A stretch of 64,000 bases of DNA, taken from Streptomyces venezuelae. GTDB lineage: Bacteria > Actinomycetota > Actinomycetes > Streptomycetales > Streptomycetaceae. The DNA is taken from NCBI RefSeq assembly GCF_008642295.1, contig NZ_CP029190.1, positions 6,121,501-6,185,500 on the forward strand. The letters are read 5' to 3'. The position numbers and the translations under genes were made by a program. Below, one piece after another: positions 25,746 through 35,484 of the stretch. The notes beneath the pieces were generated by a model. That model searched no databases. It was not told the origin of the DNA and saw only the letters and a program-made list of their open reading frames with translations. The stretch's first letter is position 1. Each line of letters starts with the position of its first letter.

Positions 25746-26575
25746 CTCCCTCCTTCGGTACCCGCCTGCGCACCGCCATGGACGAGCGGGGTCCGCTGTG
25801 CGTCGGCATCGACCCGCACGCGGCGCTGCTCGCCTCCTGGGGCCTGAACGACGACATCGCCGGCCTGGAGAAGTTCTCCCGCACGGTGGTCGAGGCGCTG
25901 GCCGACCAGGTCGCGGTCTTCAAGCCGCAGGCCGCCTTCTTCGAGCGGTTCGGCTCGCGGGGCGTCGCGGTGCTGGAGCAGACGGTCGCCGACGCCCGGG
26001 CCGCGGGCACGCTGGTGGTGATGGACGCGAAGCGGGGTGACATCGGCTCTACCATGGCCGCGTACGCCGAGGCCTTCCTGAACCCGGCCTCGCCGCTGTT
26101 CTCGGATGCGCTGACCGTCTCCCCGTACCTGGGCTACGGCTCGCTGAAGCCGGCCGTGGACCTGGCGCGGGAGTCCGGTGCCGGCCTGTTCGTGCTGGCC
26201 CTCACCTCCAACCCGGAGGGTTCGGAGGTCCAGCGGGCGGTCCGGGAGGACGGCCGGACCATCGGTGCCACCATGCTGGCGCACCTGGCGGCCGAGAACG
26301 CCGGAGCCGAGCCGATGGGCTCCTTCGGGGCCGTGGTGGGCGCCACCCTGGGCGACCTGTCCTCCTTCGACCTCGACATCAACGGGCCGCTGCTGGCCCC
26401 GGGCATCGGAGCGCAGGGCGCGACGGCCGCGGACCTGCCGGCCGTCTTCGGTCCGGCCGTCCGCAACGTGGTACCGAACGTCTCGCGGGGTGTGCTGCGG
26501 CACGGGCCCGACGTGGCGGCGCTGCGCACCTCGGCGCGCGCCTTCGCGGACGAGATCCGCGCGGCCGTGGCCTGA
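25742..26575 (+). CDS. pyrF: Orotidine 5'-phosphate decarboxylase, type 2
   Basis: Makes UMP, the last de novo step. 277 residues. The catalytic stretch MDAKRGDIGSTM (about 96-107) and the phosphate-binding APGIGAQGA identify the longer type 2 family. GTG start overlapping pyrD by 4 bp. A hairpin lies 38 bp after the stop. Confidence 0.96.
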   Translation: MTPSFGTRLRTAMDERGPLCVGIDPHAALLASWGLNDDIAGLEKFSRTVVEALADQVAVFKPQAAFFERFGSRGVAVLEQTVADARAAGTLVVMDAKRGDIGSTMAAYAEAFLNPASPLFSDALTVSPYLGYGSLKPAVDLARESGAGLFVLALTSNPEGSEVQRAVREDGRTIGATMLAHLAAENAGAEPMGSFGAVVGATLGDLSSFDLDINGPLLAPGIGAQGATAADLPAVFGPAVRNVVPNVSRGVLRHGPDVAALRTSARAFADEIRAAVA

Positions 26576-26613
26576 GGCGGCACCCGCCGCAGGTCACCCG
26601 CAGGTCACCCGTC

Positions 26614-26638
26614 GGCCGGGCCGCACGGCGGCCCGGCC
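26614..26638 (+). terminator. Hairpin after pyrF
   Basis: Perfect 11 bp inverted repeat GGCCGGGCCGC / GCGGCCCGGCC with a 3-nt loop and no T-run, as is common for Streptomyces terminators. Just upstream, GCAGGTCACCC occurs twice in tandem. The rest of the 350 bp pyrF-sIHF gap holds the sIHF promoter and leader; I see no gene. Confidence 0.6.
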
Positions 26639-26787
26639 GGTGAAGATCGGCTCGTTCTTCCGTACAGGAGGACTCGCGTCCGGCATGACCTGACGAAATC
26701 GCAGGTCTTCCGTCGGACAAAACCGGGGGGAATTGTCGGTGATGTACGGTTCAGTGGAGGCTGACCAGGACTTTTCGTCCGTTCTCG

Positions 26788-26816
26788 CTGACTGGAGCGG
26801 CGCAGGCCGCTAGTCT
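26788..26816 (+). promoter_or_regulatory. Promoter for the sIHF gene
   Basis: CTGACT (26788-26793), 17 bp spacer, TAGTCT (26811-26816): a good match to the vegetative HrdB-type promoter. Transcription would start near 26823, leaving a leader of about 100 nt before the GTG. Confidence 0.65.
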
Positions 26817-26925
26817 CCGACCAGAGCGAACGAGCGCAACCGCTGTTCGTGAGCTCGCCCGGTGCGGCGCCACTGGTCTGCCCACCGGTCCTATCCGACA
26901 GTTCGACATCCGAGGTGACGTAGGC

Positions 26926-27249
26926 GTGGCTCTTCCGCCCCTTACCCCTGAACAGCGCGCAGCCGCGCTCGAAAAGGCCGCCGCGGCTCGCCGGGAGCGG
27001 GCCGAGGTGAAGAATCGACTCAAGCACTCCGGTGCCTCCCTGCACGAGGTGATCAAGCAGGGACAGGAGAACGACGTCATCGGCAAGATGAAGGTCTCCG
27101 CCCTCCTTGAGTCCCTGCCGGGCGTGGGCAAGGTCCGCGCCAAGCAGATCATGGAGCGCCTCGGCATCTCCGAGTCCCGGCGTGTCCGGGGTCTCGGTTC
27201 CAACCAGATCGCCTCTCTGGAGCGCGAGTTCGGCGGCAGCGGCGCCTGA
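26926..27249 (+). CDS. sihf: Actinobacterial integration host factor (sIHF/mIHF)
   Basis: 107-residue nucleoid-associated protein. Basic N-terminal helix ([20 protein letters not shown]) followed by a helix-hairpin-helix-like DNA-binding part, [20 protein letters not shown] and [17 protein letters not shown]. It is unrelated to proteobacterial IHF and condenses DNA; in Streptomyces it affects sporulation and antibiotic production. GTG start with AGGTGA about 9 bp upstream. The position directly before gmk-rpoZ is conserved in actinobacteria. Confidence 0.95.
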   Translation: MALPPLTPEQRAAALEKAAAARRERAEVKNRLKHSGASLHEVIKQGQENDVIGKMKVSALLESLPGVGKVRAKQIMERLGISESRRVRGLGSNQIASLEREFGGSGA

Positions 27250-27274
27250 CGCGTCGCCCGAAGTTCTCCCGGCG

Positions 27275-27304
27275 TTCTCAGGCAGTCCCGAGAACCTGGA
27301 TAAT
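27275..27304 (+). promoter_or_regulatory. Possible leaderless promoter for gmk
   Basis: TTCTCA (27275-27280), 18 bp spacer, GATAAT (27299-27304), then exactly 6 nt to the ATG at 27311. No Shine-Dalgarno is present in this gap, which fits a leaderless mRNA. Confidence 0.45.
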
Positions 27305-27310
27305 CGCTTC

Positions 27311-27874
27311 ATGGCAGCAGAGGTTCGTCCGCGGCTGACCGTGCTCTCCGGCCCCTCCGGGGTCGGCAAGAGCACGGTCGTCGCGCATATGCGCAAGGTC
27401 CACCCCGAGGTCTGGCTCTCGGTGTCGGCCACCACCCGTAAGCCGCGACCCGGTGAGCGACACGGTGTCCACTACTTCTTCGTCACCGACGACGAGTTCG
27501 ACAAGCTGATCGCCAACGGCGAGCTGCTGGAGTGGGCCGAGTTCGCGGGCAACCGCTACGGCACCCCCCGGGCGGCCGTCATGGAGCGCCTCGACCGGGG
27601 CGAGCCGGTGCTGCTGGAGATCGACCTGCAGGGCGCCCGCCAGGTGCGCGAGTCGATGCCCGAGGCGCTGCTGGTCTTCCTCGCCCCGCCGAGCTGGGAG
27701 GAGCTGGTCCGCCGGCTCACCGGCCGGGGGACCGAATCCCCGGAGGTCATCGAGCGCCGGCTGACCACCGCGAAGGTCGAGCTCGCGGCCGAATCCGAGT
27801 TCGACACCACCCTGGTCAACACCTCCGTCGAGGACGTGGCGCGTGAGCTGCTAGCCTTGATGGAAGTTGTTTGA
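27311..27874 (+). CDS. gmk: Guanylate kinase
   Basis: Phosphorylates GMP to GDP. 187 residues. Walker [11 protein letters not shown] (about 13-22), GMP-binding [26 protein letters not shown], Walker B-like [13 protein letters not shown] and the lid arginines [14 protein letters not shown] start at [14 protein letters not shown]. An upstream GTG would run into the sIHF gene. Confidence 0.96.
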   Translation: MAAEVRPRLTVLSGPSGVGKSTVVAHMRKVHPEVWLSVSATTRKPRPGERHGVHYFFVTDDEFDKLIANGELLEWAEFAGNRYGTPRAAVMERLDRGEPVLLEIDLQGARQVRESMPEALLVFLAPPSWEELVRRLTGRGTESPEVIERRLTTAKVELAAESEFDTTLVNTSVEDVARELLALMEVV

Positions 27875-27914
27875 TCGTTTGTTTGATCATTTACCCATCT
27901 TCGGAAGGTAGAGC

Positions 27915-28187
27915 GTGTCCTCTTCCATTGCCGCGCCCGAGGGCATCATCAACCCGCCGATCGACGAGCTGCTCGAGGCGACCGACTCGAAGTACAGCCT
28001 CGTGATCTACGCGGCCAAGCGCGCGCGTCAGATCAACGCGTACTACTCGCAGCTCGGCGAGGGCCTGCTCGAGTACGTCGGCCCGCTGGTGGACACCCAC
28101 GTCCACGAGAAGCCGCTTTCGATCGCGCTGCGCGAGATCAACGCGGGTCTGCTGACCTCCGAGGCCATCGAGGCCCCGGCCCAGTAA
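27915..28187 (+). CDS. rpoZ: RNA polymerase omega subunit
   Basis: 90 residues. [28 protein letters not shown] is the conserved beta'-binding segment (here residues 14-41), with C-terminal [16 protein letters not shown]. Omega assists beta' folding and polymerase assembly. GTG start with GGAAGGTAG upstream. It is followed by a strong terminator. Confidence 0.96.
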   Translation: MSSSIAAPEGIINPPIDELLEATDSKYSLVIYAAKRARQINAYYSQLGEGLLEYVGPLVDTHVHEKPLSIALREINAGLLTSEAIEAPAQ

Positions 28188-28203
28188 GGCACGACATTCC
28201 TTT

Positions 28204-28242
28204 CACCACAGGCCCGGCAGTGCCTCTGCCGGGCCTGTGGTG
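28204..28242 (+). terminator. Terminator after rpoZ
   Basis: Perfect 17 bp stem, CACCACAGGCCCGGCAG paired with CTGCCGGGCCTGTGGTG, and a 5-nt loop. It is the strongest hairpin in this part of the window. Confidence 0.9.
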
Positions 28243-28281
28243 TGTCATGGGTACCGACGACAACCGATCACGGGAGTAGCA

Positions 28282-29499
28282 GTGGGCAGCAAGCCGAAGG
28301 TGGTCCTGGGGGTCAGCGGCGGGATCGCCGCCTACAAGGCCTGCGAGCTGCTGCGGCGGCTGACCGAGTCCGGACACGAGGTCCGGGTGGTCCCGACCGA
28401 GTCCTCGCTGAACTTCGTGGGCGAGGCCACCTGGGCCGCGCTCTCCGGCAACCCGGCCTCCACCGAGGTCTGGGAGACCGTGCACGAGGTGCCGCACGTC
28501 CGGATCGGCCAGGGCGCCGACCTGGTGGTGGTCGCCCCGGCCACCGCCGACCTGCTGGCCAAGGCCGCGCACGGACTCGCCGACGACCTGCTCACCAACA
28601 CACTGCTCACGGCCCGCTGCCCGGTGGTGTTCGCCCCCGCCATGCACACCGAGATGTGGGAGCACCCCGCCACCCAGGAGAACGTGGCCACCCTCCGGCG
28701 GCGCGGCGCCCTGGTCATCGAGCCCGCCGTGGGCCGGCTCACCGGCAAGGACACCGGCAAGGGCCGGCTGCCCGACCCCGAGGAGATCTTCGAGGTCTGC
28801 CGCCACGTCCTCAGGAGGAGCGGCCAGGGGCGCGGCATCACCGAATCCGACCTGGCCGGCCGCCATGTGGTGATCAGCGCGGGCGGCACCCGCGAGCCGC
28901 TCGACCCGGTCCGGTTCCTCGGCAACCGCTCCTCCGGCAAGCAGGGCTACGCCCTCGCCCGTACCGCCGTGGCCCGCGGCGCCCGGGTCACCCTGATCGC
29001 CGCCAACACCGCACTGCCCGACCCGGCCGGGGCCGATGTCGTACGCGTCGGGACCGCCCTGCAGCTGCGGGAGGCGGTGCTGAAGGCGGCGGCCGACGCG
29101 GACGCGGTGGTGATGGCCGCGGCAGTGGCCGACTTCCGGCCGGTCGCCTACGCGGCCGGAAAGATCAAGAAGCAGGACGGACAGGAGCCGGCCCCGGTCG
29201 ACCTGACACGTAATCCGGACGTCCTCGCGGAGATCTCCGCCCACCGGGCGCGGCCCGGTCAGGTGGTGGTCGGGTTCGCCGCCGAGACCGACGACGTCCT
29301 GGCCAACGGACGGAGCAAGCTGCTCCGCAAGGGCTGCGACCTGCTGGTGGTCAATGAGGTCGGGGAGCGCAAGACATTTGGTTCCGAGGAGAACGAGGCC
29401 GTGATCCTTTCGATCGATGGCACGGAAACCCCTGTGCCCTATGGTCCGAAGGAGGCCCTGGCCGATCTCCTGTGGGACCAGGTGGCGCCGCGACTCTGA
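28282..29499 (+). CDS. coaBC: Phosphopantothenoylcysteine decarboxylase / synthetase
   Basis: Bifunctional coenzyme A enzyme, 405 residues: N-terminal flavin-dependent CoaC decarboxylase (1-180) and C-terminal CoaB ligase (185-405; ISAGGTREPLDPVRFLGNRS, AAAVADFRP, KIKK). I chose the GTG with GGGAG 5 bp upstream. In CoaC, three motifs known from E. coli Dfp and plant HAL3 differ: PASANT reads PATADL (D90), PxMNxxMW reads PAMHTEMW (H122), and the ACGD cysteine position is T154 in LTGKD. I think this is the actinobacterial form rather than a defect. Confidence 0.93.
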   Translation: MGSKPKVVLGVSGGIAAYKACELLRRLTESGHEVRVVPTESSLNFVGEATWAALSGNPASTEVWETVHEVPHVRIGQGADLVVVAPATADLLAKAAHGLADDLLTNTLLTARCPVVFAPAMHTEMWEHPATQENVATLRRRGALVIEPAVGRLTGKDTGKGRLPDPEEIFEVCRHVLRRSGQGRGITESDLAGRHVVISAGGTREPLDPVRFLGNRSSGKQGYALARTAVARGARVTLIAANTALPDPAGADVVRVGTALQLREAVLKAAADADAVVMAAAVADFRPVAYAAGKIKKQDGQEPAPVDLTRNPDVLAEISAHRARPGQVVVGFAAETDDVLANGRSKLLRKGCDLLVVNEVGERKTFGSEENEAVILSIDGTETPVPYGPKEALADLLWDQVAPRL

Positions 29500-29710
29500 C
29501 CCGACCGGGCGGAATCCACGACCCTTGTTCCCCGGTTCCGTGTAGGGTCAGAATGGAGTGCCGCAGGTCACACAGCTCCCAGAAGGCGAGACAGGTGGTC
29601 TTGCGGGGGGCCGCGCCCGATAAGCTGAACCCGGAACGTGACCGGGCGCAGCCCCCGGTACCGTGCCGCCAAATGATCAGCCAGCAGCCGCTGCAACCCC
29701 AGGGAGCGAT

Positions 29711-30919
29711 GTGTCCCGCCGTCTCTTCACCTCGGAGTCCGTCACCGAGGGCCACCCCGACAAGATCGCTGACCAGATCAGCGACACCATTCTCGACGCC
29801 CTGCTGCGCGAGGACCCCACGTCCCGCGTCGCCGTGGAGACCCTGATCACCACGGGTCTGGTCCACATCGCGGGCGAGGTGACCACCAAGGCGTACGCGC
29901 CGATCGCCCAGCTGGTCCGCGAGAAGATCCTGGAGATCGGCTACGACTCCTCGAAGAAGGGCTTCGACGGCGCCTCCTGCGGCGTGTCGGTGTCCATCGG
30001 GGCGCAGTCCCCGGACATCGCGCAGGGTGTCGACACCGCGTACGAGACCCGGGTCGAGGGCGACGAGGACGAGCTCGACAAGCAGGGCGCCGGCGACCAG
30101 GGCCTGATGTTCGGTTACGCCACCGACGAGACCCCCGAGCTGATGCCGCTGCCGATCCACATCGCGCACCGGCTCTCCCGCCGCCTCTCCGAGGTCCGCA
30201 AGAACGGGACCATTCCGTACCTGCGCCCCGACGGCAAGACCCAGGTCACCATCGAGTACGACGGCGACAAGGCCGTCCGCCTCGACACCGTGGTCGTCTC
30301 CTCGCAGCACGCGGCCGACATCGACCTCGACTCGCTGCTCGCGCCCGACATCCGCGAGTTCGTGGTCGAGCACGTGCTCAAGGAGCTCGTCGAGGACGGC
30401 ATCAAGCTGGACACCGACGGCTACCGCCTGCTGGTCAACCCGACCGGCCGCTTCGAGATCGGCGGCCCGATGGGCGACGCCGGCCTGACCGGCCGCAAGA
30501 TCATCATCGACACCTACGGCGGCATGGCCCGCCACGGTGGCGGTGCCTTCTCCGGCAAGGACCCGTCCAAGGTCGACCGTTCCGCCGCCTACGCCATGCG
30601 CTGGGTCGCCAAGAACGTCGTCGCCGCCGGACTGGCCTCCCGCTGCGAGGTCCAGGTCGCGTACGCCATCGGCAAGGCCGAGCCGGTCGGTCTGTTCGTC
30701 GAGACCTTCGGCACCGAGAAGATCGACATCGCGAAGATCGAGACCGCCATCGCCGAGGTCTTCGACCTCCGCCCGGCCGCGATCATCCGCGACCTCGACC
30801 TGCTGCGCCCGATCTACGCCCAGACCGCCGCGTACGGCCACTTCGGCCGTGAGCTGCCGGACTTCACCTGGGAGCGCACCGACCGCGTCGACGCGCTGCG
30901 CGCCGCCGCCGGCCTGTAA
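29711..30919 (+). CDS. metK: S-adenosylmethionine synthetase
   Basis: Makes SAM from methionine and ATP. 402 residues, the standard length. [20 protein letters not shown] at the N-terminus, [12 protein letters not shown] (about 127-138), [16 protein letters not shown] and [19 protein letters not shown] are the family signatures. I start at the GTG with AGGGAG just upstream; an earlier in-frame ATG would add 16 atypical residues. A strong hairpin follows 17 bp after the stop. Confidence 0.97.
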   Translation: MSRRLFTSESVTEGHPDKIADQISDTILDALLREDPTSRVAVETLITTGLVHIAGEVTTKAYAPIAQLVREKILEIGYDSSKKGFDGASCGVSVSIGAQSPDIAQGVDTAYETRVEGDEDELDKQGAGDQGLMFGYATDETPELMPLPIHIAHRLSRRLSEVRKNGTIPYLRPDGKTQVTIEYDGDKAVRLDTVVVSSQHAADIDLDSLLAPDIREFVVEHVLKELVEDGIKLDTDGYRLLVNPTGRFEIGGPMGDAGLTGRKIIIDTYGGMARHGGGAFSGKDPSKVDRSAAYAMRWVAKNVVAAGLASRCEVQVAYAIGKAEPVGLFVETFGTEKIDIAKIETAIAEVFDLRPAAIIRDLDLLRPIYAQTAAYGHFGRELPDFTWERTDRVDALRAAAGL

Positions 30920-30936
30920 TCCAGCCGCAGACCCGA

Positions 30937-30970
30937 GGAGGGCCCGGACCGGGAACGGTCCGGGCCCTCC
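30937..30970 (+). terminator. Terminator after metK
   Basis: Perfect stem of 14-15 bp, GGAGGGCCCGGACC / GGTCCGGGCCCTCC, closed by a GGAA tetraloop. Confidence 0.88.
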
Positions 30971-30992
30971 GGCGCTGTCGGTGCCATTTGGT

Positions 30993-30998
30993 AAGAAT
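30993..30998 (+). promoter_or_regulatory. -10-like AAGAAT, leaderless arrangement for priA
   Basis: The sequence GGTAAGAAT places AAGAAT exactly 6 nt before the GTG at 31005. No Shine-Dalgarno lies between the metK terminator and this GTG. Confidence 0.4.
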
Positions 30999-31004
30999 GC
31001 TGCT

Positions 31005-33137
31005 GTGAGCAGCGAGAACGAGTCGGGGGAGCGGCCGGCGGACGGGAGTCCGGGCGGACCGCCGGAGCAGCTCGCGCTCATCCGGGGACTGGTCGCCGAG
31101 GCGAAGGCCAAGGCACCCAAGGCCAAACCCCGCACCTGGCGGGGCGCAGCCCTCGCCAAGGACCTCCCGGTGGCCCGGATCCTGGTCAACAAGGGCGTGC
31201 TCCATCTGGACCAGCTGTGGGACTACGCCGTCCCCGAGGAGCTCTCCGAAGCCGCCCAGCCCGGTGTCCGGGTCCGGGTCCGGTTCGGCGCCGGCGCCCA
31301 CCAGGTGCACGGCGGGCGCCGCGAGGGCGGCGGGCTCATCGACGGATTCGTCATCGAGCGCCGCGCCGACACCGACTACCACGGCCCGCTGGCCGCCCTC
31401 GCCCAGGTCGTCTCGCCCGAAGCCGTCCTGAGCCCCCGGATGCTCGCCCTCGCCCGGGCCGTCGCCGACCGGTACGCGGGCAGCCTGGCCGACGTACTCC
31501 AGCTGGCCCTGCCCCCGCGCAACGCCCGCGCCGAGGCCAAGCCCTCCCCGGAGCCGCTGCCGCCGCCCCCCGCGCCCGAGCCCGGCGGCTGGGCGCGCTA
31601 CCCGGCCGGACCGGCCTTCCTCCGGGCCCTGGCCGGCGGGGGGAACCCGCGCGCCGTCTGGACCGCGCTGCCCGGCCCCGGCTGGGCCGAGGAACTGGCC
31701 CGCGCCCTCGCCGCCGCCCTCGCCTCCGGCCGCGGCGCCCTCGCCGTCCTCCCCGACGGCAGGACCGCAGCCCGCGTCGACACGGCCCTCACCGCCCTCG
31801 TCGGCGAGGGCCGGCACGCCCTGCTCACCGCCGAATCGGGCCCGGAGAAGCGCTACCGGGAGTGGCTCGCCGTGCACCGGGGCTCGGTGCGCGCCGTGAT
31901 CGGCACCCGGGCCGCCATGTTCGCCCCCGTCCGCGACCTCGGCCTGGTCGCGATCTGGGACGACGGAGACTCCAGCCACAGCGCCGACAACGCCCCGTTC
32001 CCGCACGTCCGCGAGGTGCTGGAGCTCCGCGCCGTCGGCGACGGCTGCGGCTTCCTGGCCGGCAGCACCTCCTGCACGGTCGAGGCCGCCCAGCTGGTCG
32101 AATCCGGCTGGGCCCGGCCGCTGGTCGCCGACCGGGAGACCGTACGGGCCACCGCCCCCCGGATCCGCACCGTCGGCGACGAGCTCCTGGCCCGGGACGA
32201 GGCGGCCCGCGCCGCCCGGCTGCCCAGCCTGGCCTGGGAGACCGTACGGGAAGGCCTCAAGACCGGCCCCGTCCTGGTCCAGGTGCCCCGGCGCGGCTAC
32301 GTCCCCCGGCTGGCGTGCGAGCGCTGCCGGACCCCCGCCCGCTGCACGGCCTGCGCGGGCCCGCTGGAGGCCCCGGACGAACGGGAACTGACCTGCGGCT
32401 GGTGCGGGCGCTCCGAAAGCACCTGGCACTGCGAGGAGTGCGGCTCGTTCCGGCTGCGCGCCCAGGTGGTCGGCGCCCGCCGGACCGCCGAGGAGCTCGG
32501 CCGGGCCTTTCCCGCCGTCCCGGTGCGCACCTCCGGCCGGGACCACATCCTGGACCTGGTCCCGGACCGGCCGGCCCTGGTGGTCTCCACCCCGGGTGCC
32601 GAGCCGGTGGCCGCGGGGGAGGGCTATGCGGCGGCCCTGCTGCTGGACGGCTGGGCCATGCTGGGCCGCCCCGATCTCCGGGCCGGCGAGGAGGCGCTGC
32701 GCCGCTGGCTGGGCGCGTCCTCCCTGGTCCGGCCGGACGGCACGGTCGTGATCGTCGCGGAGCCGACGCTCCGCCCGGTGCAGGCCCTGGTCCGCTGGGA
32801 CCCGGTGGGCCACGCCCTGCGGGAGCTCGCGGAGCGCGCCCAGCTGGGCTTCCCGCCGGTCTCCCGGATGGCCTCGGTGGCGGGCGCCGCCGAGGCGGTG
32901 GCCTCCTTCCTTGCCGCGGTGGAACTCCCCCCGGACGCCGAGGTCCTGGGCCCGGTGCCGCTGCCGTCGCGGCGCGGTGAACCCCCGGCCGGCGAGCGCG
33001 CCCTGGTGCGCGTCCCGCCGGGCAGCGGGGCGGCGCTGGCCGCGGCGCTGAAGTCGGCGCAGGCGGCCCGGCTGGCCCGCGGCGTGCCGGCCTCGGAAGC
33101 GGTCCGCGTGCGCATCGATCCGCCCCACATCGGCTGA
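31005..33137 (+). CDS. priA: PriA-family primosomal protein lacking helicase motifs
   Basis: 710 residues. The N-terminal 3'-DNA-binding domain and the zinc-binding loops are present (CERCRTPARCTAC, CGWC, CEEC). However, where PriA has its Walker A GxTGSGKT the protein reads WTALPGPGW (about residue 215), and the DEEH box is IWDDGDSSH (about 317), so ATP hydrolysis and unwinding are unlikely. This degenerate form is known for actinobacterial PriA. Its role is inferred as structural, in replication restart. GTG start, possibly leaderless. The gene lies in the conserved metK-priA order. Confidence 0.9.
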   Translation: MSSENESGERPADGSPGGPPEQLALIRGLVAEAKAKAPKAKPRTWRGAALAKDLPVARILVNKGVLHLDQLWDYAVPEELSEAAQPGVRVRVRFGAGAHQVHGGRREGGGLIDGFVIERRADTDYHGPLAALAQVVSPEAVLSPRMLALARAVADRYAGSLADVLQLALPPRNARAEAKPSPEPLPPPPAPEPGGWARYPAGPAFLRALAGGGNPRAVWTALPGPGWAEELARALAAALASGRGALAVLPDGRTAARVDTALTALVGEGRHALLTAESGPEKRYREWLAVHRGSVRAVIGTRAAMFAPVRDLGLVAIWDDGDSSHSADNAPFPHVREVLELRAVGDGCGFLAGSTSCTVEAAQLVESGWARPLVADRETVRATAPRIRTVGDELLARDEAARAARLPSLAWETVREGLKTGPVLVQVPRRGYVPRLACERCRTPARCTACAGPLEAPDERELTCGWCGRSESTWHCEECGSFRLRAQVVGARRTAEELGRAFPAVPVRTSGRDHILDLVPDRPALVVSTPGAEPVAAGEGYAAALLLDGWAMLGRPDLRAGEEALRRWLGASSLVRPDGTVVIVAEPTLRPVQALVRWDPVGHALRELAERAQLGFPPVSRMASVAGAAEAVASFLAAVELPPDAEVLGPVPLPSRRGEPPAGERALVRVPPGSGAALAAALKSAQAARLARGVPASEAVRVRIDPPHIG

Positions 33138-33207
33138 CCCGGCTGCATCTGGCGGACAATCAACTCCGGTACAGATTTCTTCTGCAGGGTGATCCGAAGG
33201 GAAGTCC

Positions 33208-34611
33208 ATGCAAGAGCACTTCGACCTCGTCGTCCTCGGGGCCGGGCCCGGCGGCTACGTGGCCGCCATCCGCGCCGCCCAACTCGGCAAGCGGGTCGCC
33301 GTGGTGGAGGAGAAGTACTGGGGCGGTGTCTGCCTGAACGTCGGCTGCATCCCCACCAAGGCGCTGCTGCGCAATGCCGAACTCGCGCACCTCTTCACGC
33401 ACGAGGCCAAGACCTTCGGCATCAAGGTGAACGGCGAGGTCTCCTTCGACTACGGCGAGGCGTTCCGGCGCAGCCGCCGGGTCGCGGACGGCCGGGTCAA
33501 GGGCGTCCACTACCTGATGAAGAAGAACGGCATCACCGAGATCGAGGGCCGGGGCACCTTCCTCGACGCCCACACCCTCCGGGTCGACGGGGCGGACGGC
33601 GGCAGCCGGTCGGTCTCCTTCGACCACTGCATCCTCGCCACCGGGGCCACGCCGCGGCTGCTGCCCGGCACCCGGCTCAGCGAGCGCGTGGTGACGTACG
33701 AGGAGCAGATCCTCGCCGAGGAGGTGCCGCAGTCCATCGTGATCGCGGGCGCCGGGGCCATCGGCATCGAGTTCGCCTACGTCCTGCACAACTACGGGGT
33801 GAAGGTCACCGTCGTCGAGTTCCTGGACCGGATCGCGCCCCTGGAGGACGCGGACGTGTCCGCCGAACTGGCCCGTCAGTACCGCAAGCTGGGCATCGAG
33901 GTGCTGACCTCGACCCGGGTGGAGTCGATCGACGACTCGGGCCCGCAGGTCCGGGTGACGGTCACCGGCCCCGACGGAACCGCCAAGGTCCTGGAGGCCG
34001 ACCGGGTGCTCCAGGCGATCGGCTTCGCGCCGAACGTCACCGGCTACGGCCTGGAGGCGACCGGCGTACGGGTCACCGAGCGCGGCGCGGTCGAGGTCGA
34101 CGGCCGCTGCCGCACCTCGGTGCCGCACATCTTCGCCATCGGGGACGTCACGGCCAGGCTGATGCTGGCGCACACCGCCGAGGCGATGGGCGTGGTCGCG
34201 GCCGAGACGATCGCGGGCGCGGAGACGATGGAGCTGGACTACCCGATGATCCCGCGGGCGACGTACTGCCAGCCCCAGATCGCCAGCTTCGGCTGGACCG
34301 AGGCGCAGGCCCGGGAGCAGGGCTTCGACGTCAAGGTCGCCAAGTTCCCCTTCACCGCCAACGGCAAGGCGCACGGCCTGGGCGACACGGTCGGCTTTGT
34401 GAAGCTGATCAGCGACGCCACCCATGGCGAGATCATCGGCGCCCATCTCATCGGACCGGATGTCACCGAACTGCTGCCGGAGCTGACGCTGGCCCAGCAG
34501 TGGGACCTGACGGTCCATGAGGTCGCCCGCAACGTCCATGCGCACCCCACGCTGGGCGAGGCGGTCAAGGAGGCGGTGCACGGCCTGGCGGGCCACATGA
34601 TCAACTTCTAG
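33208..34611 (+). CDS. lpdA: Dihydrolipoyl dehydrogenase
   Basis: 467 residues, FAD-dependent disulfide oxidoreductase (E3 of 2-oxoacid dehydrogenases). FAD site [18 protein letters not shown], redox pair C42/C47 in [16 protein letters not shown] site [14 protein letters not shown], second FAD site [16 protein letters not shown], and the catalytic His-Glu in HAHPTLGEA near the C-terminus. The E1 and E2 genes are not in this window, so it serves a complex encoded elsewhere. It lies 70 bp after priA and faces a convergent small gene. Confidence 0.95.
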   Translation: MQEHFDLVVLGAGPGGYVAAIRAAQLGKRVAVVEEKYWGGVCLNVGCIPTKALLRNAELAHLFTHEAKTFGIKVNGEVSFDYGEAFRRSRRVADGRVKGVHYLMKKNGITEIEGRGTFLDAHTLRVDGADGGSRSVSFDHCILATGATPRLLPGTRLSERVVTYEEQILAEEVPQSIVIAGAGAIGIEFAYVLHNYGVKVTVVEFLDRIAPLEDADVSAELARQYRKLGIEVLTSTRVESIDDSGPQVRVTVTGPDGTAKVLEADRVLQAIGFAPNVTGYGLEATGVRVTERGAVEVDGRCRTSVPHIFAIGDVTARLMLAHTAEAMGVVAAETIAGAETMELDYPMIPRATYCQPQIASFGWTEAQAREQGFDVKVAKFPFTANGKAHGLGDTVGFVKLISDATHGEIIGAHLIGPDVTELLPELTLAQQWDLTVHEVARNVHAHPTLGEAVKEAVHGLAGHMINF

Positions 34612-34661
34612 CCCCGGTCCCGCCCCCGGTCACCGCCCCTGGTCCCGCCCCGACAGCCGCC

Positions 34662-34687
34662 GGGCCGCGGTCTGAAGACCCCGGCCC
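34662..34687. terminator. Bidirectional terminator lpdA / HTH gene
   Basis: Imperfect 11 bp stem GGGCCGCGGTC / GACCCCGGCCC with one mismatch and a TGAA loop, between two convergent genes. Confidence 0.6.
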
Positions 34688-34720
34688 CGGTGCGGCGCCC
34701 TCGGGTGCGGGCCCGGCGCG

Positions 34721-35239
34721 TCAGCCGTTGCGCGGCCCCGGGAAGGCCGCCGGCCGGGCGGCGGAGCCGGCCGAGGCCGTTTCCTCGCGCAGCGGCTGCG
34801 GGGGGACCGAGCGGGCCGCCGGGACCGTGGGCATGCCCAGGGTCCGGGTGGTGGTGCCCTCGGCCGGCTGCTCCGCCGACTCCGCGGACTGGGCCCGGCG
34901 GGCCCCGTACCGCCGGTGCACGGCCTGCTTGGTCACCCCGAGCGCGGAGCCGACCGCGTCCCACGAGAACCCGAGTGAGCGGTCGAAGTCCACCGCGGCG
35001 GTGACCAGCGTCTCGACGCTGTCCCGCAGTTCCTGCGCGAGGCGGACGGTCGGCGCGGGCGCCCGGCCGTAGACGACGAAGCCCGTGGAGGGACCGGAGC
35101 GGCGCGGGCGGTAGACGTTGCCGAGCTGGGCGGTGAGCGTACGCAGAGCATCCACCTGCCGGCGGACCCGCTCGATGTCCCGCACCAACAGGTGCAGACT
35201 GGCCCGCGCTTGGGCGTCGTGGGTGGCGTGGTCGGCCAT
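34721..35239 (-). CDS. Small protein with C-terminal helix-turn-helix-like segment
   Basis: 172 residues. I chose the ATG giving [19 protein letters not shown], with GAGAGG about 9 bp upstream; a longer in-frame extension is arginine-rich and unsupported. An N-terminal helical part is followed by [25 protein letters not shown] (split view: [10 protein letters not shown], then [11 protein letters not shown]), which looks like a DNA-binding helix-turn-helix, and then a disordered alanine/proline/threonine-rich tail. Divergent from fmt. Target genes are unknown. Confidence 0.75.
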   Translation of the reverse strand: MADHATHDAQARASLHLLVRDIERVRRQVDALRTLTAQLGNVYRPRRSGPSTGFVVYGRAPAPTVRLAQELRDSVETLVTAAVDFDRSLGFSWDAVGSALGVTKQAVHRRYGARRAQSAESAEQPAEGTTTRTLGMPTVPAARSVPPQPLREETASAGSAARPAAFPGPRNG

Positions 35240-35484
35240 GAACAAGCCTCTCGAACCGGTGCTGAAGAGCGGATCGGGCCGCACACCGTTCAGAACGCGG
35301 CCCGTTTCGGTCAATCTCTCTTGACCAACGCTCCATACGGCCCGGAAGTCACGCACGGGGGGCGTGTCGGCATATGCGTGAGGCGCGCGGATGTGCGTAC
35401 GCCCCCTCAACCGCCGCCGCATAGACTGGTGTGCTGCTGACAGCCGCAGCCGCAACAGCACCGAGATAGCGAGGTAGGAATCCA

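Noticed and set aside
29500..29710. Possible SAM riboswitch upstream of metK
   Set aside because: I found no conserved SAM-I or SAM-IV core and no anti-terminator/terminator pair in the leader.
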